DNA from: Podocnemis expansa
Taxonomy: Eukaryota > Chordata > Testudines > Podocnemididae
Assembly: GCA_007922195.1 (NCBI GenBank)
Contig: ML682038.1
Location: 4,658,141 to 4,722,140 of the forward strand
Direction of reading: 5' to 3'
Length of the DNA stretch: 64,000 bases
Below the pieces are notes generated by a model. That model worked only from the letters and a program-made list of their open reading frames with translations, was not told the origin of the DNA and did not search any database. Position numbers and translations under genes: made by a program. The number at the start of each line of letters is the position of its first letter. Positions within the stretch are counted from its first letter, which is position 1. This document shows positions 1 to 9,996 of this stretch, one piece after another.

Positions 1-1847
1 CAAAAGGGGCCCAGTTATGTCAGGGAGTGTTTCTCTATCTCTGAACTGCTACATAACTCGTGGACTCAGTTTTGAAAACACAGGATCCTTATCTCAAAGG
101 ATGAAAGCTTCACTGCCAACATTCATAGATGTCTAGTCTGCAATTCACTACCACCAAAAATGTGCACGAACCTGTCCACATTTGGATGACATTGTATCAT
201 TCCTTTATTCTGCCAGTTTTCCATAAGGCTAGTTCAGTTTCCCCTGTTTGCTGCTGTCAATATCTTCCTCATCTCTGACCTCTTAACATCAAGGGCTGAT
301 TCATCCAGGTTGATATGCTAAGTATGTGGGTACCTCCATTAACATCAAATTTGCAGAATTAGGTCTCTGGTGCTCAAGCAGGCAGTGGGAGGTGTAGGTT
401 ATTATTTCTTCCCTATAAGATGTGATTGGGAATTTTTCCTTTCATTCTAGGCTAATAAGGCTAGATACTAATCGGACTGTTGCCATACAGATACCTGTGA
501 TGTATTTATTATATTATACCATGACTAAATAATTAGTGGGGTTTTCTTTTTCTTATACTGGTATAAGTGCTTTTTCTCCCCAGGTACTAGATAGGGAGGA
601 ATCTCACACACAGGTATTTTGGTGAAGCTTTGGAGTATGTTGTGGACATCTCTGGCATAGCTGGAACACTTTGGATTTGTGCTTGTCAGATAATCTTAGT
701 GTTTTCTACAGTTACTGTGGAGCTACCTGTAAATAATTTGTTGCAGAAAGAACATATTAACTTGGCTCTACTTTACAGCCTTCTGCTACGGACGTAAGTT
801 TTGGAAAAGACATCAGTGATTAAATGTGCCTTTGTCTTTGCCTTTTAGTTATAAATAATAGATAATTCCTTGGAAAAGTCCATCATTTTTAATTGAATAG
901 GAAAAACTTGGGTAACTGAGCTTGCACTTTGAATGTTGTATTGGTACTATTAAGAAAACCATTATAGATTACTCAAATTAAATAAATTGAGACATGTGCC
1001 TGGAAGATGATGATGATTATTAATAAAACCTAGGAAATAATACAAAATGACTCTTTTGCCCCAGTCTGATATGCGTTCTTTTCTATAGCTGTAACATCTT
1101 GGGGGAATGTCAACTAAAATAGCAGCTGCACACCCTGAATTACAATACAGAAAAAAATTGTTTTGTGGTGGGTTTTGATTGACATCTGCACTGATTTGCA
1201 GACAGTGAGCTTTTCAAGATCATCTGCATGCTTCAAGAAACAGGTAGGAAGCAAAGGCCGGAACTGTGTCCTTTTACATGGTTTATTTTTGTGGTGGAGG
1301 ACTTCAGATCAATTGTCCAGACTGCAGGTTCCTCTTCCTGCCTTGCAAGCTGCTCCCCCTGGGATGGGGGTGAGGGACTCATTTTTGGGGTGCAATTTCC
1401 CACATACTTCCTGTAAGTACAAGTATCATGTTACTAGTATTGAATTATTATGCTAATGACATGCTATTTTTTTTGGGAATGACCATGCTAATGCCAAAAT
1501 TAACCGCCTGAATATGCCCAGTGTGAACCAGACAAGTCCCAGCAGGTTCTGAATTTACTCTTCATACAGTTAAAAGTGCTCTGATGTCATTTCAGAGTGC
1601 TCAGTAAATATTGCACCTTCATCTTGGCCTGGGGCTTACCTGTCCCTTCGGCCAACCCTTTCTACTCCACATCCCTACTCCAATTCCATTTGACCCACTC
1701 TAAGCCTGAAAAAGCAAGATAGGGTGAGATTAGCATTTTGGTTCTATTGCGTTAATTTTAATGACATAACTGAGTCCAGTGAATCAAAGGGTTAACAAGA
1801 CCCTGGTTAACCCTGGTACAACACTCTGAGTCCTTGCTGATTCAAAA
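1..1847. other. No gene recognised; unique-looking AT-rich DNA
   Basis: I see no coding region, tRNA or repeat that I can name here. The longest open frames (about 97 codons near 1163-1456) have no domain-like pattern and sit in ordinary AT-rich sequence, so they are treated as chance. Confidence 0.5.
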
Positions 1848-2120
1848 TGAAGTTAAGTCACATAGTCAGTCTAGGTGACCAGCCAAACAGGTTTCTTCCT
1901 AGGCCCACTGCAGCTGGGAGCTCTTAAAGGCCAGTTAGGATGACAATGGTTTTGCAAACACCCAGTCTGCGATTGCCTCAGAATCAAACAACATAAAAAC
2001 AAATAGATTTTTAATTTCTAATACAGGCATGATACCTACATATAAACCATATAATCACTTTAGCAGATTACAGCCTTTCTAATGATACCAAGCATGGGAT
2101 ATCACATATGGATTATTACA
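1848..2120 (-). repeat. Fragment of an unclassified LTR-like interspersed repeat
   Basis: This stretch aligns along its length with 54469-54753, with shared blocks such as CCCAGTCTG.GATTGCCTCA, ATGATACCTACATATAAA and AGATTACAGCCTTTCTA, so it is a second copy of the same dispersed family. The minus orientation is set by comparison with the longer copies at 53845-54760 and 48380-48840. No coding capacity is visible. The family is probably LTR-retrotransposon derived, but that is inference. Confidence 0.6.
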
Positions 2121-2520
2121 AATATGAAATATTAATTTGAAAAAAATCATAAACAGTCCCCTAGACCCAGACAGCATCATACACTTCTATTGACATTTTT
2201 TAGGGACATGGGAATTTCCATAGTGGAGTGGCCCAGTGGTTATTATCAGATGTTGTAGAGATAAGACTATTACCTTTTACAAGCCAACTCCAGATTACTG
2301 GAACTGAGTGATTAGAGAATTGTTTTCTCTAGTCTCTTAGTTTTTCAGTTTATTTTACATGCTTGGCCTTGTTTGGTATATAGCCAATTTTGTGACTTTT
2401 CCCCATGTGATTGGTTATGCTTTGAACCTGCAAATACTTACACTTGTGCAGTATTTTATTCACATGGGCACTTTTATTGAAACAGTAGTAACTGCTGTTA
2501 CTTTTGAAAATTATAATATA

Positions 2521-2574
2521 TTAGAATAGAAGAATAGAATAAAATAAAATTAGAATATATTAGAATAGAAGGGC
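2521..2574. repeat. AT-rich imperfect tandem repeat
   Basis: Irregular repeats of a TAGAATA/GAATAAAA-type motif. It is low-complexity DNA with no function visible. Confidence 0.6.
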
Positions 2575-2761
2575 CTAATATGAGTGTAGAAGCATCATTT
2601 TAGGTGCCTACTTTTGAAACAAGACTATGATTTTCAGTCTTAATAATCAGACTTAGGGGGATGGGGCTTGCCTTCTGTCAACCAAACCTTTCTATGCAGA
2701 AGTTAGATAGTATGTGTTTCTTCACTGCTTTGGAAGAGGCTAACATTTTAAATGACTAGAA

Positions 2762-3068
2762 CAGTGGTTCCCAACCTTTTTCAGGCTGGGGGCCCCTTTT
2801 TAACAAAAAAATCTTTGCGGCCCCCCTGGCTGATTGTTATCTGGCCTGGATTGTAGTGGCTATGGCCCCCTGTCCTTGCTCCTCCCAGGGAGCCACTGCA
2901 GCCTCATCCCCCTGCTGGGATCTAGCTGCAGGCGGGGAGACGCAGCTTTGGCAGGGTCCATCAGGGCTGCAGCTGGAATCTGGCCCTGGTAAGGAGAGGC
3001 TCTGTGGATCCCTTGCAACATGGCCATGGATCCCTGGAGGTCCCCAGACCCCAGGTTGGGATCTACTG
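2762..3068. mobile_element. hAT-type MITE with 8-bp target site duplication
   Basis: The ends are inverted repeats: the left end reads CAGTGGTTCCCAACC and the right end, read inward, CAGTAGATCCCAACC. It is flanked by 8-bp duplications GACTAGAA (2754-2761) and GACTAGAG (3069-3076), one mismatch apart. Terminal CAG plus an 8-bp duplication is the signature of hAT transposons. The interior is GC-rich and has no transposase, so the element is non-autonomous. Open frames of 72-78 codons inside it are incidental. Confidence 0.88.
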
Positions 3069-3845
3069 GACTAGAGCATGGGAGCTCAAACTTCAAGGAC
3101 TCTGGAGCTCAGGAACCAGTCACAGTATATGATAATTTCCTGTATTCTTTCTTGAGTGTGGTGATAAACTAGCATGGTGTTCTTCTAACTTGTGCATTTT
3201 TTGCTAGCAAAATTGCATTTTAATCAGAGCACAAGACATTTAAGATTTTGTTTCTTAAGTCCTTGTGTGTCTGTGCATTCTATAATACTCGATTCTTTTG
3301 CTGGAGATGATTATAGAAGGTTATATGATGTTTGGCCCTGGGAAAACTTATTGAAGACCAGCTTGTGTGGTGGGATTCTCCTGAGACACTACCTTGGGTT
3401 GTAGGTCTCTGTTGAGACTTGCAAGCCTGAAAGGAGATGTAGGATTACTCTGGAGTGGCCTTTTGCACCTATTGGAGACCTGCCTTAGCTAAAAATGTAC
3501 ATGCCTATGTCACTGAAATGAGAATTTTTCATCTGTCCTATCTATTGTCTTCCATGTAATCGTTCAGTTATTTCTGCCAATCGTCTTTTAATTTACTACT
3601 TAAAATTCTTTGAATATAAGTTGATCCTGTTTTAATATTGTTTTAATTCTAGTATTGAATGTGCAGTGTATAGTCATACTCTTTCTGATGCTGACATTGG
3701 TCTATTAAGATACACACTGTTTGGACTATATCTGAGTCCCACTAGGAAGTAAAAGTAAAGTCCCCATTGACTTTAATGTGATCATTCTTTAAACATTCAT
3801 TACCTGTTTGTATTAAGTTGCAATTAGAGATTCTAGCTGACATTG
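3069..3845. other. No gene recognised
   Basis: AT-rich DNA with no recognisable exon, RNA gene or named repeat. Confidence 0.5.
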
Positions 3846-4021
3846 GGACCCCCTTGTGCTAGTCAGTGTACATATTCATAGCAAGGGACAGTCCCTGCCC
3901 TACAGAGGCAAAACAAAATTGGAGAAGGAATAGAGGTGACTTTCCTAAGGTCATATAGAAGATAAGTGACAGTCAGGAATATATGATGTGGGTCTCCTGA
4001 CTTCAAGTTAAGTGCTCTACC
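3846..4021 (+). repeat. L2/MIR-type ancient retroposon fragment
   Basis: It contains the run of motifs common in old vertebrate L2/MIR/CORE-type remnants: 'cccttgtgctag', 'gggacagtccctgccct', 'aaggtcatatag', then 'gtctcctgacttc' and 'gtgctctaccagtgga'. Heavily diverged. The exact family needs a library comparison. Confidence 0.5.
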
Positions 4022-6116
4022 AGTGGAACTACTGGGTTATGTGGTTGCTACCTTTATTTGCATTTGGTTTCAAAACCAAAGACTGGTTGTTTGCAAGGAG
4101 GTCAACTGTTTGAATGGCTCTGGATGTTCCAAGATGGTAACAGCTTACAAGATATTGATAGAGTCACTGATAAAAGCCATTGCTAGAGATTTCAGGAGGA
4201 GCTTCTCTTGTAGTTGACATTACTAGTAATAAAACATGTCTTTATCGGAACTAATCAGTGAATTGCACTTAATTATTCAGAGTCCTGGAATTGCCTTTGT
4301 TGAGCTCAGTTTTTCCACTCACAAATTTGTCCTTCCTGTACTGTCCTCCACTGAGCCCTGAAAAGGAAGCTTAAAATAACTACTCATAACCGGCACAGTG
4401 TGTGATGTTATCAATATTTGCTTGCAGAATGTGTGAGTTCAATATGGCATGTGTGTGTTTGTTTTTGAGATGCCATGATTTTGGCTGAGGGTGAGTTTTT
4501 TTGCCTTTCCCATCAGTTAACAGTTTTTCATGGGGCCAAAGGTAATGTTAGGCTCTGAAGTGTATAGCAAAATGATCCATATTAAAAAAAAAAAAAAAAA
4601 AAGCACCCACAATTTAACTGGAACCAACAACTCTTGTTTTGTGAAAACTGCTCCCAATATATGTGGGAAACTTTGAAAAATTTGCAATGAAACAGAACTG
4701 CTAGAGAAATGATTTTCTTTTTTTGGAATACTGTGTGATTTTTTCCCCCCACAAACAGCTTTGTCAGCTATTTTATATGGTACTATCAGACCTCTTAACA
4801 CTCACTTCACTCGTGAGACTAAACTGTTTGGCTGGAAGGCACAGTACTTTCTGTATTCTCACAGGTAAGAGTCAAACCTTTCTCATTAATTTTAATGAGC
4901 GATTAATGCATCTCCAGTGTGTTATTTTTACATTCCAAGATTTGTGATGACTGGAAGTTGAGAAGTATGGATTTTTCTTTTTCTTTTTTGCAGTGTGTTA
5001 TTTCCCTGCTTCTTCGCAGATGGCAGAGAAGCACATCATTTAGTGTGTCTATATTTCAATTGTAAAATTAAATGTTTTGCCCGTATGTGGCCTAATTAAA
5101 ATTAAAGTGAAATAAACCACGCATGCAAGATTTTAATATGTTTTTCTCTTTTGACTTAACTGAGCTTCTGACGTTCGTGGCAAGACAAGGAACCCTGAGT
5201 CATCAGAACAGTATCATCCTGTCAAAGTATCCTATTCTACTGACGTTGTCTTTCCATTATATGGTATTTGCATGTGTTTAGTTGTGGTTATTTATTTATG
5301 TTTCAGAAAGATGGGAGTCTGTCTCTTTTATCTTATGTCAAAGTTTTATTGACAATGTCAGTCTTCTTGAGGTAGTTAACTACTTTGCCAGAGAAAGTTG
5401 CTTCCTTAAATTATACAGCTGGAGAAGGTACCTATATATTAGATTATATCAACTTGAGTACATTTCCTTGTATGCATTTTCTATTGGCAATGCTTTCTGT
5501 GAGTAAAATAAAGGCATTTTGAATTTGCCTGCTGTTCGATCAGGACATACTGTCCTCTCACCCCCCCTTTTTTGATCAGGATATAGTTCTGCTAATAAAG
5601 AATGGGAGCAACCTCAGCCAAAATCCAAATTAAATCAGCGGTGCAGATATTTAAGGTAGCAACTAATATCTATACAGATGAAAAGGCCTTCCTTCATTAC
5701 CATTTACAATTTAGGCCTGAAGTAGAGTAATTACTACTGCAAGGTAATTTAATGGTCTTTTATTAACACTGACTTGTATCTCAGAGAGGAGTTCTGGGAT
5801 CCACAAGGATGTCCATTTTCTGTGAAATACTGCCTCATTTAAGGAAATAAAACTGTAATGTACAGTTTTATTAAAATAAAAAATAAAAGAATAAAAATGT
5901 ATTGGAATTTGCTCATGCAATAAACTATAAGAAACCATTAATTTGCATCCTTGTTGGTTTTTATACTATGTGCTAATTAGGAATAGATAGTGTTTTGGTT
6001 ATCTCATGCCCTCGTTTTTCTTGACTTCCTGCCTGGTCTATAAGCTTTAAACATCCCAGGTCAGCTGCATGGGTAGAAGCTGAAGTTTTCACCAAAGCTT
6101 AACTCATGTTGGGATT
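4022..6116. other. No gene recognised; poly-A run and AT-rich DNA
   Basis: The only structure seen is a 19-base A run at 4584-4602. A 95-codon frame antisense to it is explained by the homopolymer and is not a gene. Confidence 0.5.
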
Positions 6117-6119
6117 TTA

Positions 6120-6692
6120 GGGTATGTCTGCAATAGCAATTCAGGTCTACTTAAGAAAGTTTAAGTTGACCTAAATAAACCCACGTCCCCACCTGACTTT
6201 CCTTAAGTCGACTTAATGACTACCGGTCTTTAGGTTGACTTAATGCTTAAGTTGATTTGTTAAGTTGACCTAAAGTCATATATCTGCCCTAAATCAACCT
6301 AATAACAAAAGTCAACCTAGGGCTGGGGACAAGGGAGCCGTGGCTCCCTGGCAGATGGGACTGTGGCTCCCTCTGGGGATGAGGGAACCTCAGCTCCATG
6401 GGAGAAGGGAGCCCTGCTGTCTTCTCCCTGTACCCGTGCAGGTCTTGGCAAGAAGGGAGCCCTGAATCTCTTCTTGCCGGGAAGCTGTGGCTCCTGGCGA
6501 AAAAGGAGCTGCAGGTCCCTTCTGCAGGGAAGCCATAGGTCCTGGCAAGAAGGGAGCTGCAGGTCCTTTCTGCCAAGGACTGTGGCTCCCTTCTCAGTGG
6601 AGAACCATGACTATCTGCTCCTCTCTGTCTGTACTTGAAAAGTTAAGTTAACTCAATAGAGTCAACTTAACTTTTCAAGTGTAGATATAGTC
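6120..6692. mobile_element. Harbinger-like MITE with TTA target duplication
   Basis: The left end is GGGTATGTCTGCA and the right end, read inward, GACTATATCTACA. Both are flanked by TTA (6117-6119 and 6693-6695). Three-base TWA duplications and GG-starting ends fit PIF/Harbinger-type MITEs. Next to both ends lie repeated AAGTTGACTTAA-type palindromes. The centre (about 6325-6600) is a GC-rich imperfect minisatellite built on GGGAGC.GTGGCTCC and GGCAAGAAGGGAGC motifs. No transposase is present. Confidence 0.7.
6325..6600. repeat. GC-rich imperfect minisatellite inside the MITE
   Basis: Diverged units of roughly 40 bp carry GGGAGC/GGAGCTGCAGGTCC and GTGGCTCCC motifs. The overlapping open frames on both strands (91 and 95 codons) come from this repetition and are not genes. 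Confidence 0.55.
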
Positions 6693-6695
6693 TTA

Positions 6696-7188
6696 GTGAC
6701 CCGCGTGCCTAAGCAGTGAAAACCCTTCTGGTAGGGATGTTTTAAATGTCACTGTGCAATTTTAAATCTTCATTTCCAACCAGCATAAGCTTCACTGGCA
6801 CAAATCACATCGTGCCAGTATAAATTGTATCTGTGATTCATGAAGTGACGTTGGTAGCTAAAATACCATTGTAGAGAAGGCCAAAAAACATGGATATAAG
6901 ATGGTTCCCATAAATAAAAGTTGTTTAAATGTGAGGATAACACTTGCTGTAAATGCCTCTGGTTTTCAAATTATGCTTTATTTTCCACTAACATCAATAC
7001 AGGACTTAACTAAGCATGGTTTCAGGATTGGTGTTTTTTCCAGTTACTAAACATTACAAGTCTTTATAGCATGTAAGATTCAAGAATGGCTCATAATGAA
7101 TTATGGTGAATTTCATACCAAAGTTCTAGCCAGCACTACAAAATTGTACGCCATGATTGATTTTAGAATTAATGAGCCATTTGGAAAT
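6696..7188. other. No gene recognised
   Basis: AT-rich DNA between two mobile elements. Nothing recognisable. Confidence 0.5.
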
Positions 7189-7201
7189 GTTTATCTGTGA
7201 T

Positions 7202-7408
7202 CAAGTTCCAAAGGGGCAGCTGTAGTAGTCTAGTTCAGCAAAACAAGCAAGGCGTCCTACGGCCCTTCTAAGGACTAACAAATTTATTTATCACAGGAGC
7301 TTTCATAGGAGAAAATCTTCAAAGCATCTGACAAAGTGGGATTTTCTCTCAACAAAGCTCCTGCGATAAACACACTTGTTGGTCTTTAAGTGCTACAGGA
7401 CTCTGTTT
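7202..7408 (-). mobile_element. Palindromic PLE-end element, 13-bp target duplication
   Basis: The left arm starts TTCCAAAGGGGCAGC and runs through TAGTCTAGTTCAGC, ...GACTAACAAATTTATTT... and the GGAGAAAATC hairpin. The right arm is its inverted copy (GTGGGATTTTCTC ... TTGGTCTTTAAGTGC ... GGACTCTGTTT) but stops before the last ~34 bases present on the left arm. The 13-bp sequence GTTTATCTGTGAT flanks it at 7189-7201 and 7409-7421. The arms match the 3' end of the Penelope-like element at 54996-56745, so I read this as a non-autonomous PLE insertion with an inverted partial terminal repeat. Confidence 0.8.
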
Positions 7409-7421
7409 GTTTATCTGTGAT

Positions 7422-8497
7422 GTGATTATTGGTTAGAGAAATTGAAGACCAGGAAATTCAAGATTTTTTTAAAAAAATTTAAAACTAGGGTTCTGTTTTG
7501 ACATCATTAATCTCTCTTGTGTTTTTCTATGATTATTGTGATGTGCAGTTTATTTTTGTTAGCAAGAATGTTCCTGTCTCAGGCAAGTCCTCTGAAAACT
7601 TAAGCCAATACATGTCCCTAACAGCAAGGTTTGCACAGCCATCTTGGACACCGAGTAAATGAGTGAGTTATTCAAATCGCTTTCTTGTTTGTATAAGTTT
7701 TAATGGCACTGAAGTGATACAACCCATGACTATGGGAAAAGAACTCCCAGTATACTTAAAGCAATAATCACGAATAGATTACGAGCAATCATTTGGGTAA
7801 ATTACAGTTGTGTAAAACATATGTTGAATAGTTTTAAATAACAAACATATTGTGATAATCAAGGCCTGTTCAGAAGGGGCTAAATCTGTTGAGTAAATTC
7901 TTTATGATGAATAGTTCATCTAGCTCTAATCTTTGTCTAACTGGGAAAGACCATGAAACATGTAATTAGTGTAGTATATAACATGTCAAAAAGTTGGTGT
8001 CATCCCTCCCAACCTGCAGATGGCTTTGAGTTTTTTTGCAGTGGGTACAACGATTTCAGTTGATTCACCTGAGTGGTGCTGTGGAAGGTGAGATTTCACC
8101 CATGCAACAGTGCCAAGAGGCATGTGTGGTTTTTAAGGCTGCCCTTTGGGAAGACAAGTTCCTTCTTGCTCCCTGGTCCCCAGGCCCACCCAACGTCCCA
8201 AACCTCTTTTAATATGCCTCACCACAGTTGCTGCATACATCTCTGGCTGACTTCTTCCTCTTCCTCCATGCCTTACCTATCCTCCCCACTCTCCTCCCAG
8301 CATTAGAAGCAGCTGCCTATGTGCCCCTCCAAAGGCAGGAACTGGGACAGTGTGGGATGAGGGCTGGCTGCTGTAGGATGACTCACTCACTCAGCCTGTT
8401 CCTCCCTCCCTGGCTGGGGCAGTGACAGATCCAAGTCTTGGGTGGCACATTAAACAGACCCACCATCATGAAGCTTGGGAGAGTCAGATGAAGTTTG
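7422..8497. other. No gene recognised
   Basis: No exon or named repeat seen. The 77- and 65-codon frames around 8073-8425 have no family resemblance. Confidence 0.45.
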
Positions 8498-8827
8498 GGC
8501 AGGAGCAGAGGTGGCTTTTGGGGTAGGCGAAGCAGGTGCCTGTCTAGGGCCCCAAGCAGTAAGGGCTCCCTTTGTGGGGATATGGTGGTGATTTTTATCT
8601 ATAGTCTTATGGATCCATTTATTGTTTCTTATTTTCTGTCAATCTTCATATAGTTTAATTAATTACTTCCCATTTGTAATAGTACCCCAATATTTGTATC
8701 TCATCCCTGCCAATCTTTGTTTCATTTTGATTGCTTCACGTTGGTGGTCTTATCTTGGCATTTGCAGATTTGTCACATTGGTCCTGTCAATCTCCATTTG
8801 GTTTCATTCCATATTCCATATTGTAAA

Positions 8828-9530
8828 TGTAGAAACTCCATTTTGTAACCAATGTACCCCATCTTGTGTAAGACTGAATAGGCTATAAGGTGTGGATGGA
8901 GGGTGGATGTGTGTGTGAACTAGCCCCAAGCTGCCAGCTTGTTCTGATCAACTAGGTGTGAACCAGCCTCAAGCTGTCAGCTCACCCAGCTGAAGTGAGA
9001 AGCCCACCTTAACTGCTGAAGAATGTGAACACACCCCTAAAAACAAAGAAATAAAGGATCCACCCCAGAAGCAGACACCCAAGAAAACAAGCTGAGGGTC
9101 ACATCCACAACTGCCTGGTAACTAATGGTTCCAGAGCACCTGGAGTGGTGTGACAAAGCTATAAAGACTGAGTGAGATCCTGAAGCAAAAGGGGGGAACT
9201 GTTCTGCAATACCACCTGGAAGAAAGGAGCCTCGGTGCGCACCCGATGAAGACCCTGCTCCTCCTTATGTCCAGCTTCCCTGGCCAGACAGCTGCCATGA
9301 ACCCCAGCAACAGACACTAGCATGGACTCCAGCAGCAGCACCATCAGGACTGGTAATGACAGACCGCAGAACATTGTGTGGTATGCTTGGGCACCTGGAT
9401 GAGTGTGTGTGTGTGTGTGTGTGTGTGGGCATAGGGATAAGTTAGTTATCAACTTTCTCTTTATTTGTAATAAACACGGCATATTACCTTCTCCCTCTAA
9501 AAAGATCTCAGATACTCATTTGGCATAACA
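8828..9530 (+). mobile_element. Probable solo LTR (endogenous retrovirus type) inside the hAT element
   Basis: The segment starts TGTAGAAACTCC and ends GGCATAACA. It has a TATA-like TATAAA at 9160-9165 and an AATAAA polyadenylation signal at 9469-9474, about 60 bases before the presumed end. That layout (U3, TATA, polyA signal, short U5) fits an LTR. I could not find a convincing short target duplication, so both borders are uncertain by tens of bases. A (GT)12 microsatellite lies within it. No gag, pol or env coding is attached. Confidence 0.45.
9403..9427. repeat. (GT)n microsatellite
   Basis: Twelve GT units within the LTR-like segment. The 107-codon antisense frame that reads poly-(TH) across it is an artefact of the repeat. 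Confidence 0.95.
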
Positions 9531-9996
9531 CCTTCACCTACTCCAAAAGGTGTCTGCCTCTCATCCTGCAGGATATGTAGTGGGCAGCTGAAGCCAGGAC
9601 TAGTGGTAGGGCAGTATTGTGGCCCCTGGCAGGGTGCCAGGACTGTGGGGGGCTGGCTGTGGGAAACTGGGGCCACAGGTTCAGGTGGGGTGTTCAGGGC
9701 CCCAGGAGGGGTGCTAGGGTTGTGGAGGGTAGGGCGTGGCTGAGGGGAGCTGGGACAGCTGGTGGGGATCCTGTAGGGGGCCCCACAATGGGCCTTTGCC
9801 TAGGGCCCCAGGTAGCTTAAGGCCACCTCTGGGCAGGAGGAGGGAAGGGTGCAGAGAGTGTCAGTAGGAGGAGTCGTCCCATAAAATCCCAGTCTCCTGT
9901 GTGATCCAGGAATCATAGAATCATAGAATCCTAGGGTTGGAAGGGACCTCATAGGTCATCTAGTCCAACCCCCTGCCAGAGGCAGGACCACTCCCA

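Larger units (their letters stand above)
8506..9831. mobile_element. hAT-type element split by an LTR-like insertion
   Basis: The left end is CAGAGGTGGCTTTTGG; the right end, read inward, is CAGAGGTGGCCTTAAG. A perfect 8-bp duplication GGCAGGAG lies at 8498-8505 and 9832-9839. The true hAT sequence is the left ~110-300 bp and the GC-rich right part (about 9560-9831, with repeated GGGGCCC..AGG and GTGCCAGG motifs). The middle is occupied by a separate LTR-like segment. No transposase was seen. A remnant of the same family lies at 39640-39722. Confidence 0.8.

Noticed and set aside
9159..9482. 107-codon antisense frame with poly-(TH)
   Set aside because: It is explained by the GT microsatellite.
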